Assembly (NCBI RefSeq): GCF_009746125.1
Contig: NZ_CP041352.1
Coordinates: 2,774,436-2,838,435, forward strand
Direction: 5' to 3'
DNA length: 64,000 nt
From: Casimicrobium huifangae
GTDB lineage: Bacteria; Pseudomonadota; Gammaproteobacteria; Burkholderiales; Casimicrobiaceae
The notes under the pieces were generated by a model. That model did not search any database. It saw nothing but the letters and a program-made list of their open reading frames with translations, and was not told the origin of the DNA. The translations under genes were made by a program, and so were the position numbers. Shown one piece after another: positions 1-7,894 of the stretch (positions within the stretch are counted from its first letter, which is position 1; every line of letters begins with the position of its first letter).

Positions 1-244
1 CACTGGTCAGCCCCCACGCGCGATCGAGCAGATCTTCTTCGTCCTCGCTCATTTCGCCCGTCTTGCTGAAGCCTTCGCGAACGATCACGTGGCACGTGGT
101 ACAGGCGAGCGACTGATCGCACGCATGCTCGATGCCGATATTGGCGTCAAGCAGGGCCGTACACAGCGACACACCGGGCTTCGGCGTGAATTGAACACCC
201 TCGGGGCAAAGCTCCGGGTGTGGGAGCACTTTGATGACCGCCAT
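1..244 (-). CDS. fdx: ISC-type [2Fe-2S] ferredoxin (partial, runs off window)
   Basis: Small electron carrier of the Fe-S assembly machinery, expected to deliver electrons for cluster building on IscU. Read on the minus strand from ATG at 242-244 it begins MAVIKVLPHPELCPEG, typical of ISC ferredoxins, and carries the cluster motif in EHACDQSLACTTCH (C-x5-C-x2-C). The reading frame is open to the window edge (81 codons); the last part, with the fourth cluster cysteine, lies outside. It starts 5 bp after the hscA stop, so it is the distal gene of the isc operon. Identity is firm from motif and context; the missing C-terminus cannot be checked. Confidence 0.93.
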   Translation of the reverse strand, partial: MAVIKVLPHPELCPEGVQFTPKPGVSLCTALLDANIGIEHACDQSLACTTCHVIVREGFSKTGEMSEDEEDLLDRAWGLTS

Positions 245-249
245 ATCGC

Positions 250-2139
250 TCAAACCATCTTTTCAACGCTGTCGATACGGCGGCCGGTGAGGGCCTCGCG
301 CACTGCGCGATCCATTCGCCGCCCGGCAAAATCAGTGCTGGCCACATTGAGCGCCTCGGTCGCACGCGCAATGGCACGATGGTCGCTGCCCTCGGCCAAC
401 TGCTTCAGATGGGCAATTTGTGACGATAGCGCGGCGTGCTCGGCATCGTTCAACAGCGCGCGGTCAACATTCACCGCGTTGGACAACGCAGCGATCAGCG
501 CCTGGGCATCAACGCGCGCCTCGGCGAGCGCACGCGCTTGCATGTCGCTGCCGGCCGCGGCAAAAGCGCTCTGCAGCATGCTCGCAATTTCGCCGTCACC
601 CAGACCGTAACTCGGCTTGACCACGATATCGGCGCGGACATTGCTGGTGGTCTCGGTAGCGCTGACCGACAGCAAGCCATCAGCGTCCACCTGAAAGGTC
701 ACGCGAATGCGCGCCGCGCCCGCCACCATCGGCGGGATGCCACGCAGTTCGAAACGCGCCAGCGAACGGCAATCAGCCACCAGCTCACGCTCGCCCTGCA
801 CCACGTGCAGCGCCATCGCGGTCTGGCCGTCCTTGAAGGTGGTGAACTCCTGCGCCTTGGCCACCGGGATGGTCGAGTTGCGCGGAATGATCTTTTCGAC
901 CAGCCCACCCATCGTCTCCAGCCCGAGCGACAGCGGGATCACATCAAGCAGCAGATGTTCACCGCCTGCGCTGGCGTTGCCCGCCAGCTGGTCGGCCTGG
1001 ATCGCGGCGCCCAGCGCCACAACCTCGTCGGGATTCATGTCAGCCAGCGGCGGCTTGCCGAAATGTGCCTGCAGCGCGGCACGCACATGCGGCATGCGCG
1101 TCGCGCCGCCGACCAGCACCACGCCGTCAATCTCTTCCGCCTTCACTTTGGCGTCGCGCAGCGCGCGCTTGACGGCCGTTAGCGTGCGGTCAACCAGCGG
1201 CTGCGTGAGCGAGAAAAACTGCTCGCGCTCTACGTCGAGGGAGCTGTCGAAGCCACAGCCCCAGTTGACCTTGATTGTTGCTGTCGCCGCGTCGGTCAGA
1301 GCTTCTTTCGCGCCACGCGCGGCGGCATGCAGATTGGCCTGCCCTGTCGGCGACAGCGTGCGTGTGAGGCCCCAGGTATCGAAGGCGTGCTTGGCCAGCG
1401 CCGAATCAAAGTCGTCGCCGCCGAGATGGGTATCACCCGCCGTCGCCAGCACCTCGAACACGCCACGCGACAGGCGCAGGATCGACACGTCAAAGGTGCC
1501 GCCGCCGAGGTCGTAGATCAGGAAAGTGCCTTCAGCATGCTTGTCGAGTCCGTACGCGACGGCCGCAGCAGTGGGCTCGTTGAGCAGCCGCAATACGTTC
1601 AGTCCCGCGAGCTTGGCAGCGTCTTTGGTGGCCTGACGCTGCGCGTCGTCGAAGTATGCTGGCACCGTGATCACGGCGCCATACAGCGGGCCGCCAAGGC
1701 TCTGCTCCGCGCGATCCTTAAGCGCACGCAAAATCTCCGCCGAGATTTCAATCGGCGACATCGCACCCTGCCGCGTGGTGATCTTGAGCTGGCCCTTGCC
1801 ATCACCAGTCGGCGTCGAGAACTGGTAGCGTGCCGTGGCATCGCCGCGCAGGTCAGCCACGCTGCGGCCCATGAAGCGTTTGACCGAAGTGATGGTGTTG
1901 AGCGCATCATCGCCACGATGCGCGAGCGCCGCATCGCCGATCTCGATCACGCCCTCTTCGCCATAGCGCACGGCAGACGGCAGCATGGTGTGGCCATCGA
2001 CATCGGGCAGGCACTCGGGCACCGCGTTACGAATGGTCGCGACCAGCGAGTTGGTGGTCCCGAGATCTATGCCCACCGCCAGCCGTCGCGTGTGCGGTTC
2101 GGGGCTTTCGTTGGGCTCGGAAATTTGCAGCAGCGCCAT
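250..2139 (-). CDS. hscA: Fe-S protein assembly chaperone HscA (Hsp70 family)
   Basis: Specialised Hsp70 that, with HscB, helps transfer the cluster from IscU to apo-proteins using ATP. The 629 residues match the usual HscA length. Hsp70 signatures are visible: [12 protein letters not shown] near residue 23, [12 protein letters not shown] near 190 and [13 protein letters not shown] near 210, followed by the substrate-binding half. It lies between hscB (41 bp gap) and fdx (5 bp gap) on the same strand. IscU here keeps the LPPVK motif that HscA recognises, so the pair looks functional. It is assigned as HscA rather than DnaK because of this context, the shorter length and the lack of the acidic DnaK tail. 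Confidence 0.97.
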   Translation of the reverse strand: MALLQISEPNESPEPHTRRLAVGIDLGTTNSLVATIRNAVPECLPDVDGHTMLPSAVRYGEEGVIEIGDAALAHRGDDALNTITSVKRFMGRSVADLRGDATARYQFSTPTGDGKGQLKITTRQGAMSPIEISAEILRALKDRAEQSLGGPLYGAVITVPAYFDDAQRQATKDAAKLAGLNVLRLLNEPTAAAVAYGLDKHAEGTFLIYDLGGGTFDVSILRLSRGVFEVLATAGDTHLGGDDFDSALAKHAFDTWGLTRTLSPTGQANLHAAARGAKEALTDAATATIKVNWGCGFDSSLDVEREQFFSLTQPLVDRTLTAVKRALRDAKVKAEEIDGVVLVGGATRMPHVRAALQAHFGKPPLADMNPDEVVALGAAIQADQLAGNASAGGEHLLLDVIPLSLGLETMGGLVEKIIPRNSTIPVAKAQEFTTFKDGQTAMALHVVQGERELVADCRSLARFELRGIPPMVAGAARIRVTFQVDADGLLSVSATETTSNVRADIVVKPSYGLGDGEIASMLQSAFAAAGSDMQARALAEARVDAQALIAALSNAVNVDRALLNDAEHAALSSQIAHLKQLAEGSDHRAIARATEALNVASTDFAGRRMDRAVREALTGRRIDSVEKMV

Positions 2140-2180
2140 GCGTGTTTTTTCTGTTGTGGGCTTGAGCCGGGGAGTGCGGG

Positions 2181-2693
2181 CTATTGTTCCAGATCGGCCA
2201 GCGCGGCATCGACCTCGTCACCGAGCTTCTGCATGAAGCGCATCTTGCGCGCCAGCGTCGTCGCAACCGGCAGATGCTCGCCGCGCCAGGCGGCCGCAAA
2301 GGTATCGCCGAGCGAGTGCAGGATACTGGTGATCTCGCTCGCCATTTCTTCCAGCCGCTCGCTGTCTTCCTTCAGCTTGGCGTCGGCCAGCGCCTCGCGC
2401 CATTCAACCTGTTCCATCAGGAAGTCCACCGGCATTGACGTGTCACTTGCGGCCAGCGCGTCGATGCCCTTGAGCGACAACAAGTGCATCGCCCGCCGCA
2501 CCGGGTCTTTCAGCGTGTTGTAGGCATCGTTGATCTCGACGGCACGTGCCATGGCGATGCGCTGCTCGACGTCGGTCGCGTTGGCAAAGCGGTCGGGATG
2601 TACTGCAGATTGCAGGTCGCGATAGCGCGAGGCCAGTGCCGACAAATCGATATTGGTGTCCGCCTGCAAGCCGAACGCCTCAAAAGCGTTCAT
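2181..2693 (-). CDS. hscB: Fe-S assembly co-chaperone HscB (J-domain)
   Basis: J-domain partner that brings IscU to HscA and stimulates its ATPase. The J-domain is at the N-terminus with the HPD motif in [10 protein letters not shown] (about residues 33-42), followed by the helical IscU-binding domain rich in Leu and Glu. The length of 170 residues is normal. I chose ATG at 2691-2693 ([10 protein letters not shown]); a GTG one codon upstream is the longer alternative. An AGGT-type ribosome site lies about 8 bp before the ATG, inside the end of the preceding DUF3703 gene, which stops at 2699, so translation is probably coupled. Confidence 0.95.
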   Translation of the reverse strand: MNAFEAFGLQADTNIDLSALASRYRDLQSAVHPDRFANATDVEQRIAMARAVEINDAYNTLKDPVRRAMHLLSLKGIDALAASDTSMPVDFLMEQVEWREALADAKLKEDSERLEEMASEITSILHSLGDTFAAAWRGEHLPVATTLARKMRFMQKLGDEVDAALADLEQ

Positions 2694-2698
2694 CACGC

Positions 2699-3055
2699 TT
2701 ACCTGCCCCGGCGTGCCGCAGCAATTTCTGCCGCGAGATCATCGGGAATCGGCAACGGCTTGAACGGGCTGACGTTGGCGCCGCCGGTGTTGCCGGTAGG
2801 AACCCAGCCAAACACGGTCTTGGTTGCCGCACCGATGATGCGCATCAGTTGTCCGCGCAGTTCCGCCATGTCCTTCTGGTGAAAAGCCCATCGGGCCATG
2901 CGAAGGTGGGCCAGCACGTGCAGTGCGGTGGACTGCTGACCGAGGACGTGAGCGCGTTCCAGGTGACGAAACTGCGCTGCCGGCGCTTGCACCAGCGACG
3001 CCGCATTCAACTCGCGACGGACAGCCGGCTCAATATTCCTGCGAAACGAAGTCAT
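2699..3055 (-). CDS. DUF3703 family protein inside the isc operon
   Basis: Protein of unknown function, 118 residues from ATG at 3053-3055 (MTSFRRNIEP). I recognise the DUF3703 pattern: an N-terminal helix (NIEPAVRRELNAA), then HLERAHVLGQ, HVLAHLRMARWAF, RIIGAATKTVFGWVPTGNTGG and a C-terminal VSPFKPLPIPDDL. There is no signal peptide, transmembrane segment or conserved cysteine, so it is probably a soluble helical protein that does not itself hold a cluster. It sits 13 bp after iscA and 5 bp before hscB, exactly in the operon. Standard isc operons go directly from iscA to hscB, so its placement suggests a link to Fe-S assembly, but no function is known to me. The frame extends upstream of the ATG into iscA; that longer form is unlikely. 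Confidence 0.85.
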   Translation of the reverse strand: MTSFRRNIEPAVRRELNAASLVQAPAAQFRHLERAHVLGQQSTALHVLAHLRMARWAFHQKDMAELRGQLMRIIGAATKTVFGWVPTGNTGGANVSPFKPLPIPDDLAAEIAAARRGR

Positions 3056-3068
3056 GCGCGACGCTGCG

Positions 3069-3392
3069 TTACACCGTGAACGATTCGCCGCAGCCGCAAC
3101 GCGCCTTTTCACGCGGGTTGTTGAATTTGAAGCCCTCATTCAACCCTTCGCGCTGGAAATCAAGCTCGGTACCGTCAAGGACGCTGAGGCTCTTCGGATC
3201 GATCAACACTTTGGTGCCAAAGCTTTCGAACACCAGATCCTCGGGTTGCGACTCGTCGGCATACTCAAGTTTGTAGGCAAGGCCCGAGCACCCGGTGGTC
3301 TTCACACCGAGACGAATACCGATACCGCGACCGCGCTTGGCGATGTACTTCTGGACGTGATTGGCGGCGGCTTGGGTGAGAGTGACTGACAT
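3069..3392 (-). CDS. iscA: A-type Fe-S carrier IscA
   Basis: A-type carrier thought to bind iron or a cluster and pass it to target enzymes. The 107-residue protein has all three conserved cysteines: C35 in TTGCSGLAY and C99/C101 in CGCGESF near the end. I chose ATG at 3390-3392 ([10 protein letters not shown]), with an AAGG ribosome site about 10 bp upstream; a TTG two codons earlier is possible but weaker. Its place after iscU and before hscB supports IscA rather than ErpA. A strong hairpin repeat separates it from iscU (3406-3461), which could make its expression partly independent of the upstream genes. Confidence 0.94.
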   Translation of the reverse strand: MSVTLTQAAANHVQKYIAKRGRGIGIRLGVKTTGCSGLAYKLEYADESQPEDLVFESFGTKVLIDPKSLSVLDGTELDFQREGLNEGFKFNNPREKARCGCGESFTV

Positions 3393-3405
3393 AAACAACT
3401 ACCTT

Positions 3406-3461
3406 CGTAGGGCGGGCACTGCCCGCCGGTTCTGCACAAGGCGGGCAGTGCCCGCCCTACG
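3406..3461. repeat. 22-bp perfect inverted repeat (GTAGGGCGGG family) between iscU and iscA
   Basis: The left arm (3406-3427) and right arm (3440-3461) are exact reverse complements, both ending in CGTAGGGCGGGC, with a 12-nt loop. Transcribed, this gives a very stable hairpin inside the isc mRNA. Longer relatives with the same terminal GTAGGGCGGG sequence occur at 35617-35726 and 35879-35987, so this is a dispersed intergenic element rather than an isc-specific signal. There is no T-tract, so it is not an intrinsic terminator. Confidence 0.9.
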
Positions 3462-3496
3462 ATTCATGCAACTTGATCAAGTAACTAGCGTGTTCA

Positions 3497-3522
3497 TGGT
3501 TCGACACGCTCACCACGAACGG
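3497..3522. repeat. Dispersed 26-bp repeat, copy 1 (TGGTTCGACA family)
   Basis: This copy reads TGGTTCGACACGCTCACCAC followed by GAACGG, and differs by one base from copies at 34444-34469 and 35571-35596. The element is itself an imperfect palindrome (GTTCG at one end, CGAAC at the other). It lies in the iscU-iscA gap next to the larger hairpin repeat, so that gap has collected two different repeat families. Confidence 0.85.
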
Positions 3523-3530
3523 ACTAACAA

Positions 3531-3932
3531 CTAAACGGTCGCTTTTTCAGGCGCGGTGTGCTTCGCCTTGTAGTCCTGCACCGCCGCCTTGATTGCGTCT
3601 TCGGCGAGGATCGAGCAGTGAATTTTCACTGGCGGCAGCGCCAGTTCCTCGGCGATCTGGGTGTTCTTCAGGTTCATCGCTTCATCAAGCGTCTTGCCCT
3701 TGACCCATTCGGTCACCAGCGAAGATGATGCAATGGCAGAGCCGCAGCCGTAAGTCTTGAACTTTGCGTCTTCAATGACACCATTGGCGCCAACCTTGAT
3801 CTGCAGTTTCATCACGTCACCGCAGGCCGGTGCACCGACCATACCGGTACCAACATCGGCTTCGTCCTTGGCGAACGACCCGACGTTGCGCGGGTTTTCA
3901 TAGTGATCGACGACTTTTTCGCTATATGCCAT
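3531..3932 (-). CDS. iscU: Fe-S cluster scaffold protein IscU
   Basis: Scaffold on which IscS-derived sulfur and iron form a cluster. All functional residues are present in the 133-residue protein: C37 and D39 (APACGDV), C63 (YGCGSA), H105 and C106 (KIHC), and the HscA recognition motif LPPVK at 99-103. It starts at ATG 3930-3932 with a GGAG-type ribosome site upstream. It lies downstream of iscS with a 126-bp gap that contains an inverted repeat, and upstream of iscA with a repeat-filled gap of about 140 bp. Length and motifs fit bacterial IscU rather than SufU or NifU. Confidence 0.98.
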   Translation of the reverse strand: MAYSEKVVDHYENPRNVGSFAKDEADVGTGMVGAPACGDVMKLQIKVGANGVIEDAKFKTYGCGSAIASSSLVTEWVKGKTLDEAMNLKNTQIAEELALPPVKIHCSILAEDAIKAAVQDYKAKHTAPEKATV

Positions 3933-3954
3933 GAAAATTTACTCCGTAAATTTG

Positions 3955-4046
3955 AGGACGAATGACCAATGACGAGTGACGAAACAGTCTGCTGGAACTG
4001 GAAAGTGTCATCCGCTTTGCGTCATTCGTCTTTCGTCATTCGTCCT
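3955..4046. repeat. Inverted repeat between iscS and iscU (AGGACGAATGAC arms)
   Basis: AGGACGAATGAC at 3955-3966 is the exact reverse complement of GTCATTCGTCCT at 4035-4046; the sequence between contains further copies of the short word GTCATTCGTC (4021-4030) and its relatives. The transcript could fold into a long hairpin between the iscS and iscU cistrons. No T-tract follows. Confidence 0.75.
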
Positions 4047-4058
4047 GCGCGTAGCGCA

Positions 4059-5267
4059 TTAATGCGCAGCCCACTGCACGGTGGAAAGATCAATCCCCTC
4101 CAGGTGCATATCCCACAGCGGGCTCATCGCGCGCAGCTTTTCCACCGTGCGCTTCATCGTTGCAATCGTGTTGTCAATGTCTGCTTCAGTCGTGAAGCGG
4201 CCGACCGTCATGCGGATCGAGCTGTGCGCGAGTTCGTCGCTGCGACCGAGCGCACGCAGCACGTAACTGGGCTCCAGCGACGCCGACGTGCAGGCCGAGC
4301 CGGACGATACCGCGACTTCCTTCACGCCCATGATCAAGCTTTCGCCTTCGACGAAGTTGAAGCTCACGTTCAGGTTGTGCGGAACGCGCTGCTCCATGTC
4401 GCCGTTGATGAACACCTCGGGGATGTCTTTCAGGCCCTTGTAGAGACGATCACGCAGCATGCGGATGCGCTCGTTCTCGGTCTTCATCTCGGCCTTCGCC
4501 AGGCGGAACGCCTCACCCATGCCGACGATCTGGTGCGTCGCCAGCGTGCCGGAGCGGAAGCCACGCTCATGACCACCGCCGTGAATCTGCGCCTCCAGAC
4601 GGATGCGAGGCTTCTTGCGCACGAACAGCGCGCCCATGCCCTTGGGGCCATAGGTCTTGTGCGCCGAGAAGCTCATCAGGTCAACCTTCAGCGCCTGCAG
4701 GTCAATCTCGACCTTGCCGGTGGCCTGTGCACTATCGACGTGGAAGATGATGCCCTTGCTGCGCGTGATTTCGGCGATCTCGGCGATCGGCTGGATGACG
4801 CCGATTTCGTTGTTGACGAACATCACCGACACCAGAATCGTGTCCGGGCGCAGCGCCGCCTGAAACGCATTCATGTCGATCAGGCCGTTTTCCTGCACGT
4901 CCAGGTAAGTGACCTCGAAGCCCTGACGCTCCAGCTCGCGCATGGTGTCGAGCGTCGCCTTGTGCTCGGTCTTCACCGTGATGAGGTGCTTGCCACGTTC
5001 CTTGTAGAACTGCGCCGCGCCCTTGAGCGCCAGATTGATCGACTCGGTCGCACCGGACGTCCAGACAATTTCCTTGGCATCGCAATTGACCAGCGCTGCG
5101 ACGTGCTCACGTGCCTCTTCCACCGCCGCCTCGGCCTCCCAGCCGTAGGCGTGCGAGCGCGAGGCCGGGTTACCGAAATGCTCGGTGAGCCAGGGGATCA
5201 TCTTCGCCGCCACCCGCGGATCGACCGGGGTGGTGGCGCTGTAGTCCATGTAAATGGGCAAACTCAT
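4059..5267 (-). CDS. iscS: Cysteine desulfurase IscS
   Basis: PLP enzyme that takes sulfur from cysteine and supplies it as a persulfide to IscU and to tRNA-thiolation and cofactor pathways. The 402 residues match IscS length. The PLP lysine is K204 in [13 protein letters not shown]102 is in the TEHKA motif, and the catalytic cysteine is C326 in [10 protein letters not shown] on the long mobile loop that marks the IscS/NifS type, not SufS. The C-terminus ends QWAAH, as in other proteobacterial IscS. It begins 26 bp after iscR. A 14-bp palindrome (GCGCATTAATGCGC, 4054-4067) covers the stop codon. Confidence 0.98.
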   Translation of the reverse strand: MSLPIYMDYSATTPVDPRVAAKMIPWLTEHFGNPASRSHAYGWEAEAAVEEAREHVAALVNCDAKEIVWTSGATESINLALKGAAQFYKERGKHLITVKTEHKATLDTMRELERQGFEVTYLDVQENGLIDMNAFQAALRPDTILVSVMFVNNEIGVIQPIAEIAEITRSKGIIFHVDSAQATGKVEIDLQALKVDLMSFSAHKTYGPKGMGALFVRKKPRIRLEAQIHGGGHERGFRSGTLATHQIVGMGEAFRLAKAEMKTENERIRMLRDRLYKGLKDIPEVFINGDMEQRVPHNLNVSFNFVEGESLIMGVKEVAVSSGSACTSASLEPSYVLRALGRSDELAHSSIRMTVGRFTTEADIDNTIATMKRTVEKLRAMSPLWDMHLEGIDLSTVQWAAH

Positions 5268-5293
5268 TACAACTGCTCCGCTTGCCTGTTTGA

Positions 5294-5782
5294 CTAAATG
5301 GGGTACGGCACGACCGGCGACATCGGTGCCGTCGTTTTACGGTGATCCTGCACCACATGAATCGACGGCGACTTGCGCTCCTTGGCATCGTCCACCAGCG
5401 ACTGCAGGCTGACGCCCTGCAGATAGGTGAAGATGTGGGCATTCAGGCTCGACCACAGGTGATGGGTGAGGCAGATGCCGTCGTCGTGGCAGTTTTTCTC
5501 GCCGCCGCAACTGGTGGTGTCGATCGGCTCATCGACGGCAAGGATGATGTCGGACACGCTGACGGTTGCCGGCGGTTTCGCCAGGTTGTAGCCGCCGCCG
5601 GGGCCGCGCACGCTTTCGACCAGCCCGTGCCGGCGCAGCTTGCCGAACAGTTGCTCAAGGTAGGAGAGGGAAATTTTCTGCCGTTCCGACACTTCGGCCA
5701 GCGTCACCGGGCCTTCATGGTTGAACAGCGCCACATCGATCATGGCGGTGACGGCGAAACGCCCCTTGGTGGTGAGTTTCAT
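5294..5782 (-). CDS. iscR: Fe-S sensing Rrf2-family regulator IscR
   Basis: Transcription factor that, with a [2Fe-2S] cluster bound, represses the isc operon. The 162-residue form starts at ATG 5780-5782 ([16 protein letters not shown]), the universal Rrf2 start; upstream codons in the frame are not conserved-looking. The winged helix is at residues 1-65, and the cluster ligands are C92, C98, C104 and H107 ([18 protein letters not shown]). It is the first gene of the operon. A promoter with a type-1-like IscR site lies about 100 bp upstream, so classic autoregulation is expected. The long C-terminal extension after the ligand region is unremarkable. Confidence 0.97.
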   Translation of the reverse strand: MKLTTKGRFAVTAMIDVALFNHEGPVTLAEVSERQKISLSYLEQLFGKLRRHGLVESVRGPGGGYNLAKPPATVSVSDIILAVDEPIDTTSCGGEKNCHDDGICLTHHLWSSLNAHIFTYLQGVSLQSLVDDAKERKSPSIHVVQDHRKTTAPMSPVVPYPI

Positions 5783-5874
5783 GGCAGCTTTGCACTCCGG
5801 TTGAGGACCTTGCACATCCCCGCTATTGGCACCACGTGGCACTGCAGCGGAGAAAACTTGATCATTTCACTCGG

Positions 5875-5903
5875 ATTATAAAAATTCCGACCATTTCAGT
5901 CAA
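5875..5903 (-). promoter_or_regulatory. Sigma-70 promoter of the isc operon
   Basis: On the minus strand, TTGACT (5898-5903) and TATAAT (5875-5880) are separated by exactly 17 bp, one of the best promoter matches in the window. It points at iscR, with a leader of about 85 nt. The rest of the 5783-6109 gap between iscR and the divergent DUF2946 gene holds the IscR site listed next, an 8-bp inverted repeat (TCACTCGG at 5867-5874, CCGAGTGA at 5912-5919), and otherwise nothing I recognise. Confidence 0.85.
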
Positions 5904-5907
5904 GTGA
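5883..5907 (-). promoter_or_regulatory. Type-1-like IscR binding site over the -35 box
   Basis: The minus strand reads TTGACTGAAATGGTCGG in the core. It fits the IscR type 1 consensus (YYGACTRWWWYAGTCRR) with one mismatch in the second half-site. It covers the -35 element and spacer, where holo-IscR would block RNA polymerase. Assignment is by consensus and position. Confidence 0.7.
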
Positions 5908-6109
5908 ATAACCGAGTGATTCAGTAAGTCTCTGTCCAACTGCTAATAGCTTTTTGCCGTAAACCCTATTCGCATTGGGCTTGAAGCACAAAAAAGCCAA
6001 AAGTCGAAAAACGGCAATTTCGGGCCATACGCCCTGCTTAAATGCGCTTCTTTGACAAAAGTCATTGTTTTCAGCTGACGTACGCGGAACACCAACTTAC
6101 AATGAAATC

Positions 6110-6502
6110 ATGCACTTGCGCCGTCCCAAACAGCAAATCGTCGCCGCGTTCACCGCGATGGTGCTGCTGTTTGCCGCGCTGGCGCCCTCGGTGGCTGGCG
6201 CGCTGGGCATTACCTCTCCCGCCATGTGGGTGGAGCTTTGCTCTGCTGACGGCAGCAAGCGTGTGGTTTTGGACCCGTCCGTACCCAACGGGAGTGACGA
6301 CCGTTCCGCAGCGCAGCATTTGAGCGAGCACTGCCCGTTTTGCCACATCGAGCAAGCGCCACTGGCTTTACCGCCAGCGCCGCTGCCTTTCGTCCCTCAT
6401 GTCTTCACACACAGCGCATTTCCCGCGCTGTTTTACGCCGCCCCGCGCCCGCCGCATGCCTGGGCGCCGGCACTATCTCGCGCACCGCCACAACACGCCT
6501 GA
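6110..6502 (+). CDS. DUF2946 family protein, probable copper-locus component
   Basis: Small exported protein of unknown function, 130 residues from ATG 6110. An N-terminal hydrophobic segment (about residues 9-30, IVAAFTAMVLLFAALAPSVA) looks like a signal peptide. The family mark HCPFC (about residues 78-82) is followed by a Pro-rich stretch, PLALPPAPLPF. In other genomes such genes often accompany copper receptors and Sco/PCuAC genes, as here. A TACAAT -10 box (6098-6103) with a weak -35 (CTGACG, 6075-6080, 17-bp spacer) would start the transcript at or very near the ATG, so the message may be leaderless. The CxxC pair could bind metal; that is inference. Confidence 0.75.
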   Translation: MHLRRPKQQIVAAFTAMVLLFAALAPSVAGALGITSPAMWVELCSADGSKRVVLDPSVPNGSDDRSAAQHLSEHCPFCHIEQAPLALPPAPLPFVPHVFTHSAFPALFYAAPRPPHAWAPALSRAPPQHA

Positions 6503-6678
6503 TCGCCCGTAGCGATTGCCGCTGCCATCAGCGCGCAATCGCCATCGGCGTTTGATCAGGGCGTCGCACCAGGCAAACCCATCCGATAGCTGACTGGCCT
6601 CTCGGCCAGCATTGTTCGTGCTGCGATTGCGCGCGCCCAACAACGCCGCCGATTGATCCGTTGTTGTGGTGTGTCGAT

Positions 6679-7305
6679 ATGCGTTTTTTTCCGCAAAGCC
6701 GCTGGCGTGCGTTGTCGCTTCTCATCCTGTGCTGTTCCGTGTCGCTGCTCGCCGGCTGCGATCGCAGTAGTGAGGCGCTGGCGCGCTTCCACTCGATCGA
6801 CATCACCGGCGCACCGTACGGGCACGACTTCCGTTTGCGGGCACCGGATGGCAGTGAGCGCACCGTGGCTGACTTTCGCGGCAAGGCGGTGCTGGTCTTC
6901 TTTGGCTTCACGCAATGCCCTGACGTGTGCCCCACCGCGTTGACGCGCGCGGCGGACGTGAAACGCCTGCTCGGCAAGCAGGGCGAGCGCTTTTTGGCGG
7001 TGTTCATCACCGTCGACCCGGAGCGCGACACGCCAGCTATCCTGCGCGAATACACCCAGGCGTTTGACCCGTCATTCATCGGCCTGAGTGGCGACCTCGC
7101 GCAGACGCAAAAGACCGCATCGGACTTCCGCGTGCACTACGCCAAGGTGCCCACCGGGTCGAGCTACACGATGGATCACACGGCAACCAGCTACGTGTTC
7201 GATCCCACCGGCACGCTGCGCCTCGCCGTCAGCCACGCCACCACCGCTACGGACCTCGCGGCCGACATCAGCGCGCTGCTCAAGGACGCTGCCACCGGCC
7301 CCTGA
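6679..7305 (+). CDS. SCO1/SenC family copper chaperone lipoprotein
   Basis: Copper-binding thioredoxin-fold protein for assembly of the CuA or CuB centre of cytochrome oxidase. The 208 residues begin with a lipoprotein signal whose lipobox is LLAGC (lipid cysteine C27), so it is anchored on the periplasmic side. The copper ligands of the family are present: C80 and C84 in CPDVCP and H167 in TMDHTATSYVFDP. I chose ATG 6679 (MRFFPQSRWR); a TTG at 6661 is the longer alternative. It is followed 43 bp later by a PCuAC gene, a common partner that loads copper onto Sco or oxidase. A hairpin at 6594-6609 lies in the gap before it. Confidence 0.9.
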   Translation: MRFFPQSRWRALSLLILCCSVSLLAGCDRSSEALARFHSIDITGAPYGHDFRLRAPDGSERTVADFRGKAVLVFFGFTQCPDVCPTALTRAADVKRLLGKQGERFLAVFITVDPERDTPAILREYTQAFDPSFIGLSGDLAQTQKTASDFRVHYAKVPTGSSYTMDHTATSYVFDPTGTLRLAVSHATTATDLAADISALLKDAATGP

Positions 7306-7348
7306 CAAATCTCAGTTCAAACCTCTCTCAACCATGCAAGGACATCTC

Positions 7349-7810
7349 ATGAACCTCAAGCACAACCTCATCGCCCTCATCACCTCGGCCGCTTCGCTTG
7401 CGGGCGCCCAGGTCACCATCTCCGAGCCGTGGGTGCGCGCCACGGTGCCGCAGCAGAAGGCCACCGGTGCCTTCATGCAATTGAAGGCCGACCAGAGCAT
7501 GCGGCTGGTCGCCGGCAAATCGCCTGTCGCCGGCGTCGTCGAGATTCATGAAATGGCGATGGACAACGGCGTGATGAAGATGCGGCAAATCCCCGGCATC
7601 GAGATTCCCGCCGGGCAAACGCTCGCCCTCAAGCCGGGCAGCTATCACGTGATGTTGCTGGACCTGAAGCAGCAGGTGAAAGACGGCGACACCGTCCCCA
7701 TCACGCTTGAGTTCGTCGGCCTCGACAACAAGAAGCACACGATGGAAATCAAGGCGCCAGCACGGCCGCTCAACGCCAGCGTCGCGCCCCCAGACGCACA
7801 CAAGCACTGA
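7349..7810 (+). CDS. PCuAC-type periplasmic copper chaperone
   Basis: Periplasmic Cu(I) chaperone of the DUF461/PCuAC family (153 residues). The copper motif is complete and correctly spaced: H67-x10-M78-x21-H100-x-M102 (IHEMA, MKM, SYHVM). A short signal peptide covers about residues 1-20 and cleavage after AGA would be typical. ATG 7349 was chosen because AAGGA lies 6 bp upstream; the in-frame ATG at 7334 lacks such a site. The tail ends PPDAHKH, giving extra His residues that could also bind metal. With the preceding Sco gene it forms a cytochrome-oxidase copper delivery pair. Confidence 0.92.
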   Translation: MNLKHNLIALITSAASLAGAQVTISEPWVRATVPQQKATGAFMQLKADQSMRLVAGKSPVAGVVEIHEMAMDNGVMKMRQIPGIEIPAGQTLALKPGSYHVMLLDLKQQVKDGDTVPITLEFVGLDNKKHTMEIKAPARPLNASVAPPDAHKH

Positions 7811-7894
7811 TCGGTGACTCCCGGCACCGCACCGGCCGCAGTCAACCGCGCCCTTCGATTTCCGTCGTCACCAACAGGCTTTCACCAGAAGAAA

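Noticed and set aside
3969-5297. 442-codon open frame opposite iscS
   Set aside because: Shadow frame; iscS on the minus strand has all catalytic residues.
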